DNA of 64,000 nucleotides from Aporrectodea caliginosa (Eukaryota > Annelida > Clitellata > Crassiclitellata > Lumbricidae). Of the stretch, positions 9,686-20,813 are shown one piece after another; position 1 is the first letter of the stretch; every line of letters starts with the position of its first letter. Made by a program: the position numbers and the translations under genes. The stretch covers positions 1 through 64,000 of the forward strand of contig JACEVL010000203.1 in the NCBI GenBank assembly GCA_020284085.1. Reading direction: 5' to 3'. Below the pieces are notes generated by a model. That model did not search any database and was not told the DNA's origin. It was given only the letters and a program-made list of their open reading frames with translations.

Positions 9686-9773
9686 CTCCAGCGCAAATGT
9701 AAGCACGAGGTCGATTTTGGACAGAGCTGGTTCACTGTCCTCAGATACATCGACTTTGGAGATTCCTGTGGGC
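9686..9773 (-). CDS. CADPS: CADPS exon 4 (residues 366-395)
   Basis: This 88-nt exon completes the split lysine codon from exon 3 and continues PTGISKVDVSEDSEPALSK then IDLVLTFALE. The last part aligns with vertebrate CAPS LSKSDVVLSFSLE, the first strand of the C2-like domain. Acceptor TGTTTCAG, donor GGAG/GTAGGT, phase 0 at the end. The variable first half is a linker. A SINE in the opposite orientation ends only about 10 bp inside the downstream intron, next to the donor. Confidence 0.93.
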
Positions 9774-9895
9774 CTGAAACAGAGAAATAATACCTAGCCA
9801 TGAAACAGAAAACATCAAAAGCCTACAGATGCATCTGAATTTCAATTGTAATTACGACAGCCTTCATAGCATCGTCAGTAGCAAGCTACTTCTAG

Positions 9896-10073
9896 CATGG
9901 GCATATTTAGGGGGTTTTCGGGGTTCAAACCCCCTAAATAAGTTTCTGGAATTTTTGTTAGGCTTTAACATGCAAAATACAAAAAAACCCTTACTTTTGT
10001 GAGAATCTTCAATGGAAACCTCCCAAATCTTAAAACCCCCTCCGAAACTCTGTTCATGGCTACACCCATGAAG
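9896..10073. mobile_element. hAT-like MITE (CATGGGCGTA family, copy 2)
   Basis: It runs from CATGGGCATATTTAGG to CTACACCCATGAAG, with flanks ACTTCTAG (9888-9895) and TCTTCTAG (10074-10081), seven of eight identical. The interrupted host repeat (AGCAAGCTACTTCTAGG) occurs intact at about 53069-53086. Confidence 0.85.
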
Positions 10074-10295
10074 TCTTCTAGGATGCCATACACACTGTCA
10101 AATGTGACTGATGAATCTCTCATTTCTCTGTGGCATAATAAAAGTACAGTTCATATGAACGTACAGCAATGTATGTCAGGCAGAGATGTTATAGTAGTAG
10201 TAATATATTCGTTTATTAGTTAATCCAGCTGCCAAACTGCAACCCAGTAAAGGAACATACACAATATGGAGCTGAACAACGCTAGACATATAGAG

Positions 10296-10543
10296 CAGCG
10301 GTTGTCAAATGGTAGTATGTGTACCACTGGTACACCATGTGTCACTAATTGGTATGCGAAAAATGTAAATTTTATGAATTTATGGCCATAATTCTGTGAT
10401 TAGCTATTCAGTGATATTTTAATGTTGAAATGTCACAGCCTCTTCATTTATTTTCAATCTGACCTTTGCTGGTGGTATGCCAAGTTGCCAACGTTCGATT
10501 TTTTACCTTGTAGTACAATAAAAATCGAGTTTGAAAACCGCTG
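10296..10543. mobile_element. hAT-like MITE in CADPS intron 3
   Basis: Ends CAGCGGTTGTCAAA and TTTGAAAACCGCTG form inverted repeats. The flanks ATATAGAG and CTATAGAG match at seven of eight. The interior has GTACCACTGGTACACCATG. Confidence 0.85.
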
Positions 10544-10551
10544 CTATAGAG

Positions 10552-11098
10552 TAAAGTTAGTATGACAAGGTGAACACATTTGGGACTTGAACTCATGGCG
10601 ATTGCACACACTCTTGGTATTGGTTATACAGGTAATTGAACAGTTAACAGTTCATTCTGACAGCAAACATTTTCTGAGATTTCTTCAGGTTAAACGATGC
10701 AATACGACTGTCTGAAATTAGTTGCTTTTGTCGTCAATGATATTTGTTATGAAAACTTAAGTTTAATTTACTGACATATTAACTTGAAGTTGCTTAAAAA
10801 ACCTAATCTGCTGCACAACTCTGCTCCAAGAAAAAACAGCCAAGTAAGATGAAAGGCCAGATACAATTCCAACACACAAAGTCACCAGTTCTATCACCAA
10901 AAAGCCACAAGAGAACAAATAGCCTTTAACCCTTTAACGACGAGCCGCTTATGGTTTCCCATACATTTTAGTACACGCTTGTCGTTAAAGGGTTAAAGAG
11001 GTCCAGGCATTCTTTCATGTCTAAGACGACAGCCACTGAGGTTTCGCATGGTCTGACAAGGTAATCTAAGAGCAGACGGAAACAACGCAGGATCTCAC
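10552..11098. other. CADPS intron 3 remainder
   Basis: AT-rich. It contains a short inverted repeat: CCCTTTAACGACGAGC near 10930 and CTTGTCGTTAAAGGGTTAAA near 10980, probably a small stem-forming repeat. Nothing else recognised. Confidence 0.5.
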
Positions 11099-11265
11099 TT
11101 GTTGTATCGTTTGAATTTGTTAAGCGAATATTTGGAGTCGGTGTTTCCTCGTGTGACCGGGAGACTCTCGAGGTTGGCCATCAGAAGTGCCACGGATGAT
11201 TTCAGTTCCTCTATGTACATCGTATCCATCTCTTTCACAACAAAACGTGGCAACTTGCTCTTTTT
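11099..11265 (-). CDS. CADPS: CADPS exon 3 (residues 311-366, last codon split)
   Basis: The 167-nt exon reads [20 protein letters not shown] then [20 protein letters not shown], matching the vertebrate block with [18 protein letters not shown] and [14 protein letters not shown]. Acceptor CTCGGCAG follows a T-rich tract. Donor AACAA/GTGAGA is in phase 2. A second AG lies six bases inside the exon (AAAAAG/AGC). Use of it would remove two lysines, so a tandem alternative acceptor is possible. The C-terminal part ([14 protein letters not shown]) is less conserved and precedes the C2-like domain. Confidence 0.95.
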
Positions 11266-11666
11266 CTGCCGAGAAAAAAAATAACATCAACAACAAAGGG
11301 CAAAACTAGGCAGACAATTTCAAATCCTCACAAATCTAAGTTTTAATAACAAGGTTAAATCCTGGTAAATTTAATTTCTTCCAATTTTACTTCCGAAAAC
11401 TTTAAGTTCTGACAACTTCTTAAAGTTTGGAGATAAGTCGATAGAGTTAGGAGTCAAGTCGATATAGTCCTTCGTTATTATGATGCCCACGACATCAGTT
11501 GGTGGTCGGTTCAACTGAAATTGTCAAATCAAAACTCATAACCACCTGGAGAAGAAATTCAAAACATCAGAGAAACCAGAAGCAGGATACCACTGTATGC
11601 AAGTTGAGAGAAACAAAATTTCTATATAAGAAAAATGCAGATAAAAAGAAGATGTGAGAGCCAGAC

Positions 11667-11747
11667 CTTTGTAAGTTCCTCAGCAGCGTGTAGCCGGCTG
11701 TCCAGCTCCCGACGAACCTGAGCTGCCTGTTCATCGGCACTGTCCAG
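11667..11747 (-). CDS. CADPS: CADPS exon 2 (residues 284-310)
   Basis: This 81-nt exon encodes 27 residues beginning LDSADEQAAQVRRELDSR, matching the CAPS segment that directly follows exon 1 (vertebrate LDNPDEQAAQIRRELDGR). The acceptor is a good TTCTGCTTTCAG and the phase is 0 at both ends, as exon 1 requires. The donor reads AAAG/GTCTGG, a weak match to the GTRAGT consensus. No better GT lies nearby that would keep the conserved sequence. The predicted peptide is charged and probably helical. Confidence 0.95.
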
Positions 11748-11884
11748 CTGAAAGCAGAAGACAACAGGAACGTAAAGTACCACACTAGAAATCATAACAA
11801 TATAAAAAAGTGTGTTGTGCTGTGTTCGGTCCCTCCTCCTGGAACAAAGCTGCCTAAGAACCTGCGACATGTGCTTCTCAGCCT

Positions 11885-11960
11885 CTCTAAGTAAGTAAAG
11901 TAAGTATATCCTTTATTGAACAAAAACCAGCTGCTAACCGCATTTTGGGTGTACATAGTT
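11885..11960. repeat. AAGT-tailed retroelement remnant
   Basis: TAAGTAAGTAAAGTAAGTAT followed by TCCTTTATTGAAC is the reverse complement of a TTCAATAAAGGA...(TTAC)n end. Similar ends occur at about 18555, 37590, 43311, 43870 and 45160. Confidence 0.5.
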
Positions 11961-12329
11961 CATCAAATAGAAGAAACAAAATTAAGTATAAAGCATCCGT
12001 GTGACAAATGTTTTACGAGATAGAGAATTTGCCTTAGGTATAATTCTATTGTGGGTTCTAGGCGTAGTGAGTATGAGACAGTTTTAACGGGGAGGCAATA
12101 GCTGATGTAATACATGTGCAGGGTTGCTGATGATGGTAGAAAAGAGATTGGAGTCTGCTTTCTGGCAAAGTTGCTCGAAACTTTTGTAGAATTCCGGTAG
12201 GTAACGAGACCGGACCAGTCGCCGTATAGTAGCCTGAAGACGCGTGCATCCCTCAGCCCCCACGAAGCCCCACCATGACAATATATATTATATATTGCCT
12301 CTTTTCCGCAAAAGCAAGAAGATCATTGT

Positions 12330-13380
12330 TTATTGTGTTAGGTCGGGAGTGCCTCTGGTGAGTCTCTCTTGAAGTGGCACTATATAAATTTACAATTACC
12401 ATAACCAAAGGTACTGAAATACCAAGTCACCAAAAGACATTTTAAGTGAATGTCTGAATATAAAAGAATTCTCTAGTTTTGGTTCAGTCAAATTGGCAGT
12501 TTTGCCAGAAATTAGTCCAAATAATTGATCTGATTATAACCAGTAATAAGATATTCCAACAAATTACCCTATAGATACTAAAAAAAGTTATTATTAATCA
12601 TACTTTTTGCAACAGCATATTTTTAATAATCAACTCTTTTACCATGACAACTAAACTGATTTTGGCATGTAGAGGGGAAAATTCATCTGCAAGCCACTTC
12701 ACCCCATTCCAAGCTATCATCATCATCATCATCATCATTTAAAACAAATTAACATGCACAAGGTCACACAGAAATGCGAATCTGACGTGCCATTTACCTT
12801 GCATTCATACAATGCACTGCCATGTCATTAACAGAGAATAAGCAATTCTTCAGTGATGTTATACGAACATGGTTTTGTAATGAATTGTCTAAGTGGTTAA
12901 GGACTAGCCTTTAGCATGGTCAGTACAGGTTCATACCTACCCCAAAGCACACAGGGACTTGGAGCAAGAACTCCCTAATGTAAAATACTCAGCACCACTG
13001 ATTAATTCCTTGTCATTAGGCAAAGGCATTACACACACATAAAATAATTACATAAATTAGAAATACATAATGAGCAATAATGTATTTATAATTGCCCAGT
13101 AATTACAGCTGCCCAGTAGGTCAAACCAGTAGCATTCAGAGGCACGACTACATAATGAAATATGCTAGATAAATCAGATATAATGGCATCCTAATTAGAC
13201 AAACAAAGTCATTGCCTCTATAAGTGAGAACAATTGTGTTGACAAAAGACGTAAGTGATGAGAAAACAAACCCAAGACATACGCAGATAAACACAACTGG
13301 GCATACATAAACACAGATAGACAGACAAATGAACAGATAGACATAACAGCAGAGAGGCAGACGGACAAACAACCCTACAG
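12330..13380. other. Intron 1 stretch with one SINE/LINE tail
   Basis: A tail GTGCCTCTGGTGAGTCTC ... GCACTATATAAATTTAC lies at about 12348-12400 and a short (ATC)n at 12719-12738. The rest shows nothing recognisable. Confidence 0.5.
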
Positions 13381-13800
13381 ACACACACACACACAGGTAG
13401 ACATATACACAACTGAACAGAGGAAGACAGATAGAATGCCAGACAGACAACTACCACAAAGATAAACAAATACACATGCACACTAAGAAAACAGACAGAC
13501 AGACAGATATACAGACAGACATATAGACATAATTTTTATAGACAAATAGACAGACATATAGACAGACAAACACACAGACAGACACACAGACAGACAGACA
13601 GACACACAGACAGATCAGGTGAACAGACACAGCAACAGACAAAGAGGGACACAGAGAAACAGAGAGACAGAAAGACAGACAGACAGACACAGACAAAGAC
13701 AGAGAGAAAGAGACAGAGACAGAGAGACAGAAAGACAGACATACAGACAGAGACAGAGAGACAGAGACAGAGATAGACAGAGATATACAGACGGTCAGCC
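13370..13800. repeat. ACAG/AGAC-rich microsatellite tract
   Basis: Purine-rich imperfect repeats of ACAGACAG and AGAGACAG. Open frames of up to 118 codons on the minus strand (Ser/Val/Cys-rich) are simply translations of the repeat. Confidence 0.92.
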
Positions 13801-14025
13801 AAAACACAAATCCAACGGAAGAAAGACAGATGGTGTTTTCTTTTGGTGACCGGTGTTAGGTCACATCCTGTCGACCACCGATTACATCTGTCTCATCATC
13901 TATCCCTTCTTCCCATTGACTTCAAGAAGCCAGATAAAAGAGATAAAGCTGAGACAAATCGTATCTGGACCGGATTCACGAGAGGCAATAACACAAACAA
14001 CTTGCCCATCATCAATTGCCCCTTC

Positions 14026-14027
<2 letters not shown>

Positions 14028-14065
<38 letters not shown>
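14028..14065. repeat. CTG trinucleotide microsatellite
   Basis: About 12-13 perfect CTG units. Read on the CADPS transcript strand it is CAG. It is not in any exon I can support. Confidence 0.97.
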
Positions 14066-14066
<1 letters not shown>

Positions 14067-14189
14067 GGACAGCTGCATCAAAGTCATCACCATTACGCAA
14101 CGTGTCTGCTCTCGGCACAAGTTGACAGTTATGAACAATAAGGCCTTTATTAGTATGTAACATCTTTTTATTCATTCTCACATAAAACG

Positions 14190-14275
14190 TTTGGTGTATA
14201 TAGTGTATATATATATAGTGTATATATATATATTACAATATATATATACACTATATACACAAAATAAGTAAGTAT
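14190..14275. repeat. TATA-rich palindrome
   Basis: GTATATAGTGTATATATATA is followed by its reverse complement TATATATATACACTATATAC about 35 bp later, able to form a cruciform. Confidence 0.85.
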
Positions 14276-14280
14276 ATATA

Positions 14281-14365
14281 TGACTGAGGACAATGGAGGT
14301 AATTTATTCGTACCCATCGCCACAGATGGCTGGCATCAGGAACTGATGATATATATATATATAAT

Positions 14366-14398
<33 letters not shown>

Positions 14399-14422
14399 AA
14401 AGTGCACAGTCATCGTATATAT

Positions 14423-14465
<43 letters not shown>
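14281..14465 (-). mobile_element. Retroelement tail (family F) with AT microsatellite
   Basis: 14281-14350 is the reverse complement of the block at 40897-40990 and 44150-44250: GGCTGGCATCAGGAACTGAT and GACTGAGGACAATGGAGGTA. A long (AT)n run (14348-14465) follows, with two interruptions. Confidence 0.7.
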
Positions 14466-14467
<2 letters not shown>

Positions 14468-14741
14468 GTCTGTATAAAACGCTGTATTATTTTATGAGAA
14501 ATCTGCACTTTTGCTGGACAGAAGTCGAACAGTTGGCTGTAAAAAAATGTGTGGCATATTATAGATGTGTGGGGAGCAAATACTGATGGTTTGATGTCAT
14601 TGTCATCAAAGCCATCGCGATTGTCTTTGAAGATGAATGAAAAGGTCCAATTACAGCCGTGAGACAACACTAACGTACTTTCCAGACGATACAGATACGC
14701 CTAAGCAAATGCACACGTCTGCAAAAGTAAGCAAACCGAAT

Positions 14742-14980
14742 AGTTGACTGGTAACACGCTGGCACGAAGATCAGAAGGATGTGGGTTCGATACCCGCTAG
14801 CCCCATATGGTCTGCTCAGCCTTCCATTCCCTAGCGGCAACTCAACTGTAAAATGAGCAGTAGGACAGATGGGTGCCATCCAGGCTGCCATACAGTTAAA
14901 TTCGACTTCTCTTAAACTTGTTATCATCTGTAACTACTGTGATCATACTGTGCACATGTCAGTTTGAAGTAATAAATGAA

Positions 14981-15011
<31 letters not shown>

Positions 15012-15051
15012 TTATTATTATTACTATTATTATTATTTTTATTATTATTAC

Positions 15052-15104
<53 letters not shown>
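14742..15104 (+). mobile_element. tRNA-derived SINE (family D) with ATT tail
   Basis: The tRNA-like head has ACTGGTAACACGCTGGCACG and the B-box-like GTGGGTTCGATACCC. The body is about 150 bp, the end is GTAATAAATGAATATT, and about 120 bp of (ATT)n follow to 15104. Confidence 0.75.
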
Positions 15105-15106
<2 letters not shown>

Positions 15107-15130
15107 ACATACACACCATTGATCCATTCA

Positions 15131-15480
15131 TTCAGTCAGAGTATTTATATAGCGCCTCTCCAAGATAACTATTCAAATGCACTCCAAGCCCAACCCCAGC
15201 AGAAAAGAGCAGTCTTCAAGTCTTTCAATTGCAGTAGGTATAATTGTATGCATATGCATATGCACACATATTGACAGTCACTGGGTCAAGGCGGTCACAG
15301 GTATTTGGAGTCTGAAAACAAAAGACCTTTCTGGACATATCTAAGAAGCTATTCAGAGCAAATAACGACCTGATAGCAATGCAGACCAAGACAGGCTCAT
15401 CAGAGACACTCCCAACCCAATTACAGACAACCGGGATGGATGGCACAGCATGCTTTCAAGTCCTTAGGGGTCGCCCATTA
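15131..15480 (-). mobile_element. LINE/SINE 3' end, reversed
   Basis: TATTTATATAGCGCCTCTCC and CCCAACCCCAGCAGAAAAGA match the reversed 3' ends at 17285 and 28203. The coding remnant upstream on the minus strand is too decayed to name. Confidence 0.45.
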
Positions 15481-16290
15481 ATTATGTCAACAAATTTTAG
15501 GAGCACATGAGCACCGTAAGCAAAGCGTTCAGTCATTATCGTAACGAAGCGGCTTTGCTTATAATTATACCGGTAATCTCTTTTAGTATCAATGGTCTCT
15601 TTTGTTAGCATTATAAAAGTAGCTGTTTATCATTGCTTATCCATTCAGAACTCAAGTCTTGTTAGTAAGGATCAAAGAAGTGGCTTATCTGAGCTTATAT
15701 CATTTGGTAACCTCAACACATGGCATCTTTATTATTAATATTATTACTTTGATGTTTTATCATTATCATTTATATAACTGTTGTCCCATTGTGTGCTTGC
15801 AAATGGTGTATTAAAGACCATACGTACTTACTTATCTATGCTACCTCAAAAAGAAACTACAGAGACCAAATAAAACCCAGGAACTCTTCTGCTTCAGCTT
15901 GCTCACCTTGACTTCTGGTTTTGTTACCCATCAGATTTGACCAGGTTTCAGCAGCAGATTCTGAAGCAAACTCTCTCGACGCAACTTGGCCCAGAGACTC
16001 TGAACATACATGTCATCTTCAGCTGTCAACGTGTGTGGGCCCGCCACTGGTGACTCTTTTAGCTTACTGTGCATTGTTTTGCTAACTGATGGAATATATT
16101 CGTTCATAATGAAGCTTAACATGATATAGCCTAGCACAGAGAGAGCGCCTCTTAGTAGCTATGATAAAGGGGCGCTATATAAATGTTCAATTACATTACA
16201 CTACAACCATCAACTGATGCATTGTGCATTAGATTAGATTAGAAACTGAAATCCAGCCTAAGAGGACAGATCAGATTTTGACCAGGCTTC
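15481..16290. other. Intron 1 stretch with one short SINE tail
   Basis: At 16138-16200 there is AGAGCGCCTCTTAGTAGC and GGGGCGCTATATAAATGTTC, the shared LINE/SINE 3' end. The remainder is unassigned. Confidence 0.45.
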
Positions 16291-16296
16291 CTCAGT

Positions 16297-16666
16297 AGAC
16301 TCTGAATTTGAGGTTGGGGTTCAAATCTCTGCCAAGGCAGAAATTGGTTCGAGATTTCTGCTCCCCTGCACTCGTAGCCAATTCTGCAATGATGAGTACA
16401 CTGACTGTACACTGTCGGTGGGAAGATCAGATGGTAATGGAGAGGACTGGTCACCCGCCGTCATATGCCGAGGCTACGAAAATGAAGTCGCTAACACTTC
16501 ATACCCTTGGCTGCCTCAGGGTTATCATAAAGGACTGCTCTTCTTCTCTCCACCTGAAACCGTCTCATCTTCATGGGCCTGTCACACTGAAAGCGCTTCT
16601 GAATAGCTCTGCTGTGAGAAGCGCTTTACAAATGTTCAGATTAGATTAGATTAGATTGGAAACAAC
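16297..16666 (+). mobile_element. SINE family B fused to a different 3' tail
   Basis: The B-family body (GGGGTTCAAATCTCTGCC, ACACTGTCGGTGGGAAGATC, CCGAGGCTACGAAAATGAAG, GACTGCTCTTCTTCTCTCC) is followed by AAAGCGCTTCTGAATAGC and AGCGCTTTACAAATGTTC with an (AGATT)n tail. Either a chimera or two adjacent insertions. Confidence 0.75.
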
Positions 16667-17024
16667 CATTCAATCAATACTTGTGTGCATCATCATGATT
16701 GCATCACTAAAGAAGTCATTCGACAAGATTAGGACACTACAGAAAATGGAAGAGTGCCTCAAAGGACAGAACACAGAATCAAAATGCACAGTCTGTACAC
16801 ATACGGTCATACGCAATAGCATGCATGTCTACTACACCTCTTCAGAACGTCTTCAATGTGCTTCTTGCACGCCTAAACGATCTTAGAGTTCCTTTTAAGA
16901 GCCATCGTCCTAAGAAAGACTCCGATGGACAATCATGGGTATGCAGATCCATAGCCAGCCAAGCAATAAACATGTCCAAAGGGAATACACACAGATTAAG
17001 CAAATGAGAGGCAAACAGAGACAG

Positions 17025-17085
17025 ACAGAAAACGGCAGACAGCCAGACAAACAAACAGACAGACAGCCAGAGACAGAAAGGCATG
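17025..17085. repeat. ACAG-rich tract
   Basis: Short imperfect ACAG/ACAA repeats. Confidence 0.8.
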
Positions 17086-17284
17086 TTTCGTTGGATTTGA
17101 AAACTTCGGTACTGCTAATTTCACTGTCCATGTCATTGTCTGTGAATTCCACCTCTACCAAATAGTCCAAATAGTGCCAGACCAATGCCTGGATAAAGGA
17201 GGAGGGCAACGACCATGGTCTTGGCAGCCATAAGATTATTATTATTATTATCATTACTATTATCATTATTATTAGTATTATAGC

Positions 17285-17640
17285 AGTTTTATATAACGCC
17301 CCTTCAAGACAGTTTACTCAATACTCAGGAGCGCTCCCAGCCCAACCCCAGTTAAACGGACAGTCTTAGGGCCAGAGAAGAACAGAGCAGAGTGCCTTAT
17401 TGGCGTCAGACCCAGTGCAATTGGAAGCCCATTCCAGGTCACCGGGCCAGCCACAGAGAAGGCGCGGCGCTGTCGGATAGCAGTCCGTGCTCGGGGGACA
17501 AGGAACTCCGCTTGCTCCTGCCGAGCGTAACGAGCCACGACGCCGAACAGCCACAGTAGGTTAACAGAGTTCCCGCTCTCAGCATTTGACACAATGTTCG
17601 CAATGTGCAAACTGATGAGTTTTTCAGGAGTGCCACTGAT
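17285..17640 (-). mobile_element. CR1-like LINE, C-terminal ORF2 fragment and 3' end
   Basis: On the minus strand a 98-codon frame (17610-17314) reads RTAIRQRRAFSVAGPVTWNG LPIALG, the usual C-terminal motif of CR1-like ORF2 proteins. It is followed by the GAGCGCTCCTGAGTA ... GGCGTTATATAAAACTGC end and an (AAT) tail at 17236-17265. The frame is intact over this part but the element is 5'-truncated. Confidence 0.8.
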
Positions 17641-18780
17641 GAATATTTTTCTTTATGTAGTGCTTTATAAATGCCAGATTACAATTAGAATTAGACTTAA
17701 AATCACAATTACAATTACATTGGTCAGTAAACACACAACACCATTTTTATAGAATAACCTTTAACTGATTCATACTGAAGGGTATCGATACACTAACATT
17801 ACTTAACATTCCCATGCAGCTTGGCTATGTTACAGGTTCTAATGCAATGCTCAAGAATTTTTGTATTAAAGTGGTTACCATAGCACATTGGTAATCAGTT
17901 TCAGGCTCTTTGAGTGCCATTAGCATCTATGGAAAGGCTGCACATGATTGCAAATTTGCAACCAGCCTTCTTCGCCAGTTGTGCCCTCGACCCCAGGATA
18001 CTACATACACCCTTCGACCTAGACCTCACCAATTCTAACTTCTACCTAAGGATACCAAGGATACCAAAAACTTCATTCCCAGGCAGCTTTATAAGGACAT
18101 CTATTAAACCCTAGACTCTTTAAGTAATAAATTAAAAGCCAATTATGTCTCGGTCCAAACATCAAAACTGTAAACATGATGCCTACACATACCTATATTT
18201 TGTAACTGCAAAAAGTTCTGACAACGTGTTAATGAATAAACGAAGATTCTATTCTATTCTATTCATAAACACTGCAAAGGTATCAAGAACTTTTGTAAAA
18301 CGCCTTGTGAATAAAGAATCTTCTGCTTAAGCAAATCATACAACAGAAGTTTCAAGCCAGAGCACAGAGTATAGAGTTGCAGTAGTCAGGTCTCGTCAGA
18401 ATAAGGCGGCGCATCAGTGCATTCAGCAATGCCGAATACAGAGTACAGCAAAGCTGTCAAATCCTTCTCAAGTGAAATAAGAACGTCCCAGATATGCAGC
18501 TAATTGACATTTGAGGGAGAGTGTTGGGTCAAAAATAACTCCAAGATCCTCAACAAAAGTAAGTAAGTATATTCTTTTTTAGAGAGGATGGGGAGAGTAA
18601 AGAGAAAGTAGGGAGGAAGATTTCAGCACACAGTGCCATGGGAGCTTAGAGGAAGGGTCACACCAGATGAGCTCATATTTGCCAGGGTTAGGTTTGAGGC
18701 ACATCTATAGACAGACTCCATAGTTTGATGTCATCAATGAAGGCCCAAAGTCTCTTCATAGCATCTGGAGTATAGGTATA
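17641..18780. other. Intron 1 stretch, mostly unassigned
   Basis: Contains TTCTATTCTATTCTATTC near 18247, consistent with a LINE or SINE tail, and an AAGT-tailed remnant near 18555. No gene seen. Confidence 0.45.
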
Positions 18781-18892
18781 GGTTAGGCTACATCATATGA
18801 TATAAAGCACATATACATATACCAGTTTCTGTAGTACAAATACAAATATAGATATGATATATCAACATGTAAACATAACACTGTGTATAAAC

Positions 18893-18940
18893 ACACACAC
18901 ACACACACTCGGTGACACACCCATACATACATACATACAT

Positions 18941-18971
<31 letters not shown>

Positions 18972-18972
18972 A
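18893..18972. repeat. AC, ATAC and AT compound microsatellite
   Basis: Three consecutive simple runs; the similar AT-rich context is repeated near 19040-19140. Confidence 0.9.
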
Positions 18973-19039
18973 TGTATGGAAACAAATATAAAAGGCATAT
19001 ATCGTGATTAAGCCTGAAATTGCCCTGTTGATGCACATA

Positions 19040-20109
19040 TAACGCACACACATACATATGCAATCATTATATATATATATAAGATATACATTAACATTAT
19101 ATACAACATGTCTGCATATGAGCATATATATAATGTTTAGAACCTAATATAAAAGACATATATTGTCATTATGCCTGATATTGCTCTGTTGATGTTCAAT
19201 GCACTTGAGCTCCTCCCATGCTCAACCGCCCCCCCCCCCAGGCAAAAATATGTCGTTGCATATTATTGATCAGTGTTTCACAGCTAGATATTGTTAGCTG
19301 GCATGATTATTAGAGGAGAGGTCAACATGTGATGAGCTGACTAATTCAGAATCGATAACTGAACTTATTCACAGTGTCCGGCATTCAGTTCCCAATGACC
19401 CAGGGACACGAGGTACACACAAAACCACGTGCACACACACACACACACAGGACCACACACAGACAAACATAGGACCACACACAATACATCATACACAAAT
19501 ATAGGTCTTCAGTTCCCAATGACTGAGGGACACGACGTACATGACCATACAAAACCACATGCATGCACACACATACACGTGACATAAGACCAAACATACA
19601 CACACGTCTATGAAGAAATGCATGACAAATACAGCACCCAAGTAAAGAACCATAATTATACGAAAACAAAGCAATAGTAAAGGAGCCCATGCATGTCATG
19701 TCATGACTGATACAGGTCCGCACACAAATACAAGACCATACACACAAGCACAGGCCCAACACAGACACAGGCACAACACAAACATGGGCACAATGCAAAC
19801 ACAACGCAGACACAGGCACAATATGATGTAACATCCACAATAATTCAGAATCTCTTTCACAACTGGCCCTAAAAATGCAAAGCCTGGAAGGAAAGGCAGC
19901 AAACTATATGGGCCACGACAATAAAACGAGAGCCAAAATCTCAGAATCATGACCAACTGTACCATGCGCCATTGTTATGAAGTCACAGACCGTTAAACAC
20001 TGCCCATGGAAATCCATCACATACATATTTACGAACAAGACAAACAACGAACGAACGGAATACAAAGCAGACTGGACATAATAACGCCAATCGGCTCAGG
20101 AGCGCTCTC
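19040..20109. other. Low-complexity CA/CACAC-rich stretch
   Basis: Degenerate ACACA and ACATAC repeats with duplicated blocks: GTTCCCAATGAC and GGGACACGA near 19390 and again near 19512. Minus-strand Cys/Val-rich open frames (for example 19840-19385) arise from the CA bias. Confidence 0.6.
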
Positions 20110-20116
20110 GTTTAAT

Positions 20117-20522
20117 CTGGGACTATTATTACAGACGGGATTCGAAACGGACGAAAATTGGGTCGTTGCCCTAGATTATGTCTGTGACTCTGATTTTACA
20201 TCCGGGACCTTTGCAGGTCAGATCAATTTTAGTTCCGTTTCTTTTCTGGACGATTGTCGTAACGAAACAAAAGCGACTTAATTTAATAAAAATAATTTGC
20301 AACGTATGCCTCTTGTAAATTACTAAAAACAACGACGAGAATGATTCATTTGGCTTTGTTTGCGTTTGCTCCGTCGAGAGTATTTATCCTGCTGAGTGCC
20401 CGGATGACAGTGTAATCTAAAAATAGATGGTCACATACATCGCCCGCGATGTTTTAGAAAAGACGATCTCTGATTGGCTGACATATTGCCGCTTCGTATC
20501 CCGTCTGTAATAATAGTCCCAG
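20117..20522. mobile_element. DNA transposon with long TIRs, CpG-rich (MITE)
   Basis: The left end CTGGGACTATTATTACAGAC continues GGGATTCGAAACGG, and the right end is its reverse complement with about two mismatches over 35 bp. Direct repeats GTTTAAT flank it at 20110-20116 and 20523-20529. The interior is richer in CpG than its surroundings. The superfamily is unclear. The plus-strand frame 20006-20281 crosses its border, so it is not a gene. Confidence 0.85.
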
Positions 20523-20725
20523 GTTTAATGTACTCGAAAGTCTTATCGGGCGGTTCTGTCCTTCCTCGCCGGAATTGTTGGCATTAAATTGGTCTCAAGA
20601 GGGCCAAAAGTGATCATAAAATATCACTCTTTAGGAAAAGAAGAATTTCTTATTTCTGGGCAGTGACTTTGTTCTGTAGGAAATGCTAGACAGCACAGCG
20701 ATGTTAAGCAAAACCAAACCCAGTT

Positions 20726-20813
20726 ATTATTATTATTATCAGTTATTATTATTATTATTATTATTAATTATTTCTATTTTATTATTATTATTATTACTAC
20801 TATTACTATTATT
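20726..20813. repeat. ATT microsatellite
   Basis: Imperfect TTA repeats directly before a SINE head. Confidence 0.9.

Noticed and set aside
20006..20281. 91-codon frame with Asp/Phe-rich C terminus
   Set aside because: It crosses the border of a DNA transposon (left end at 20117) and has no recognised domain.
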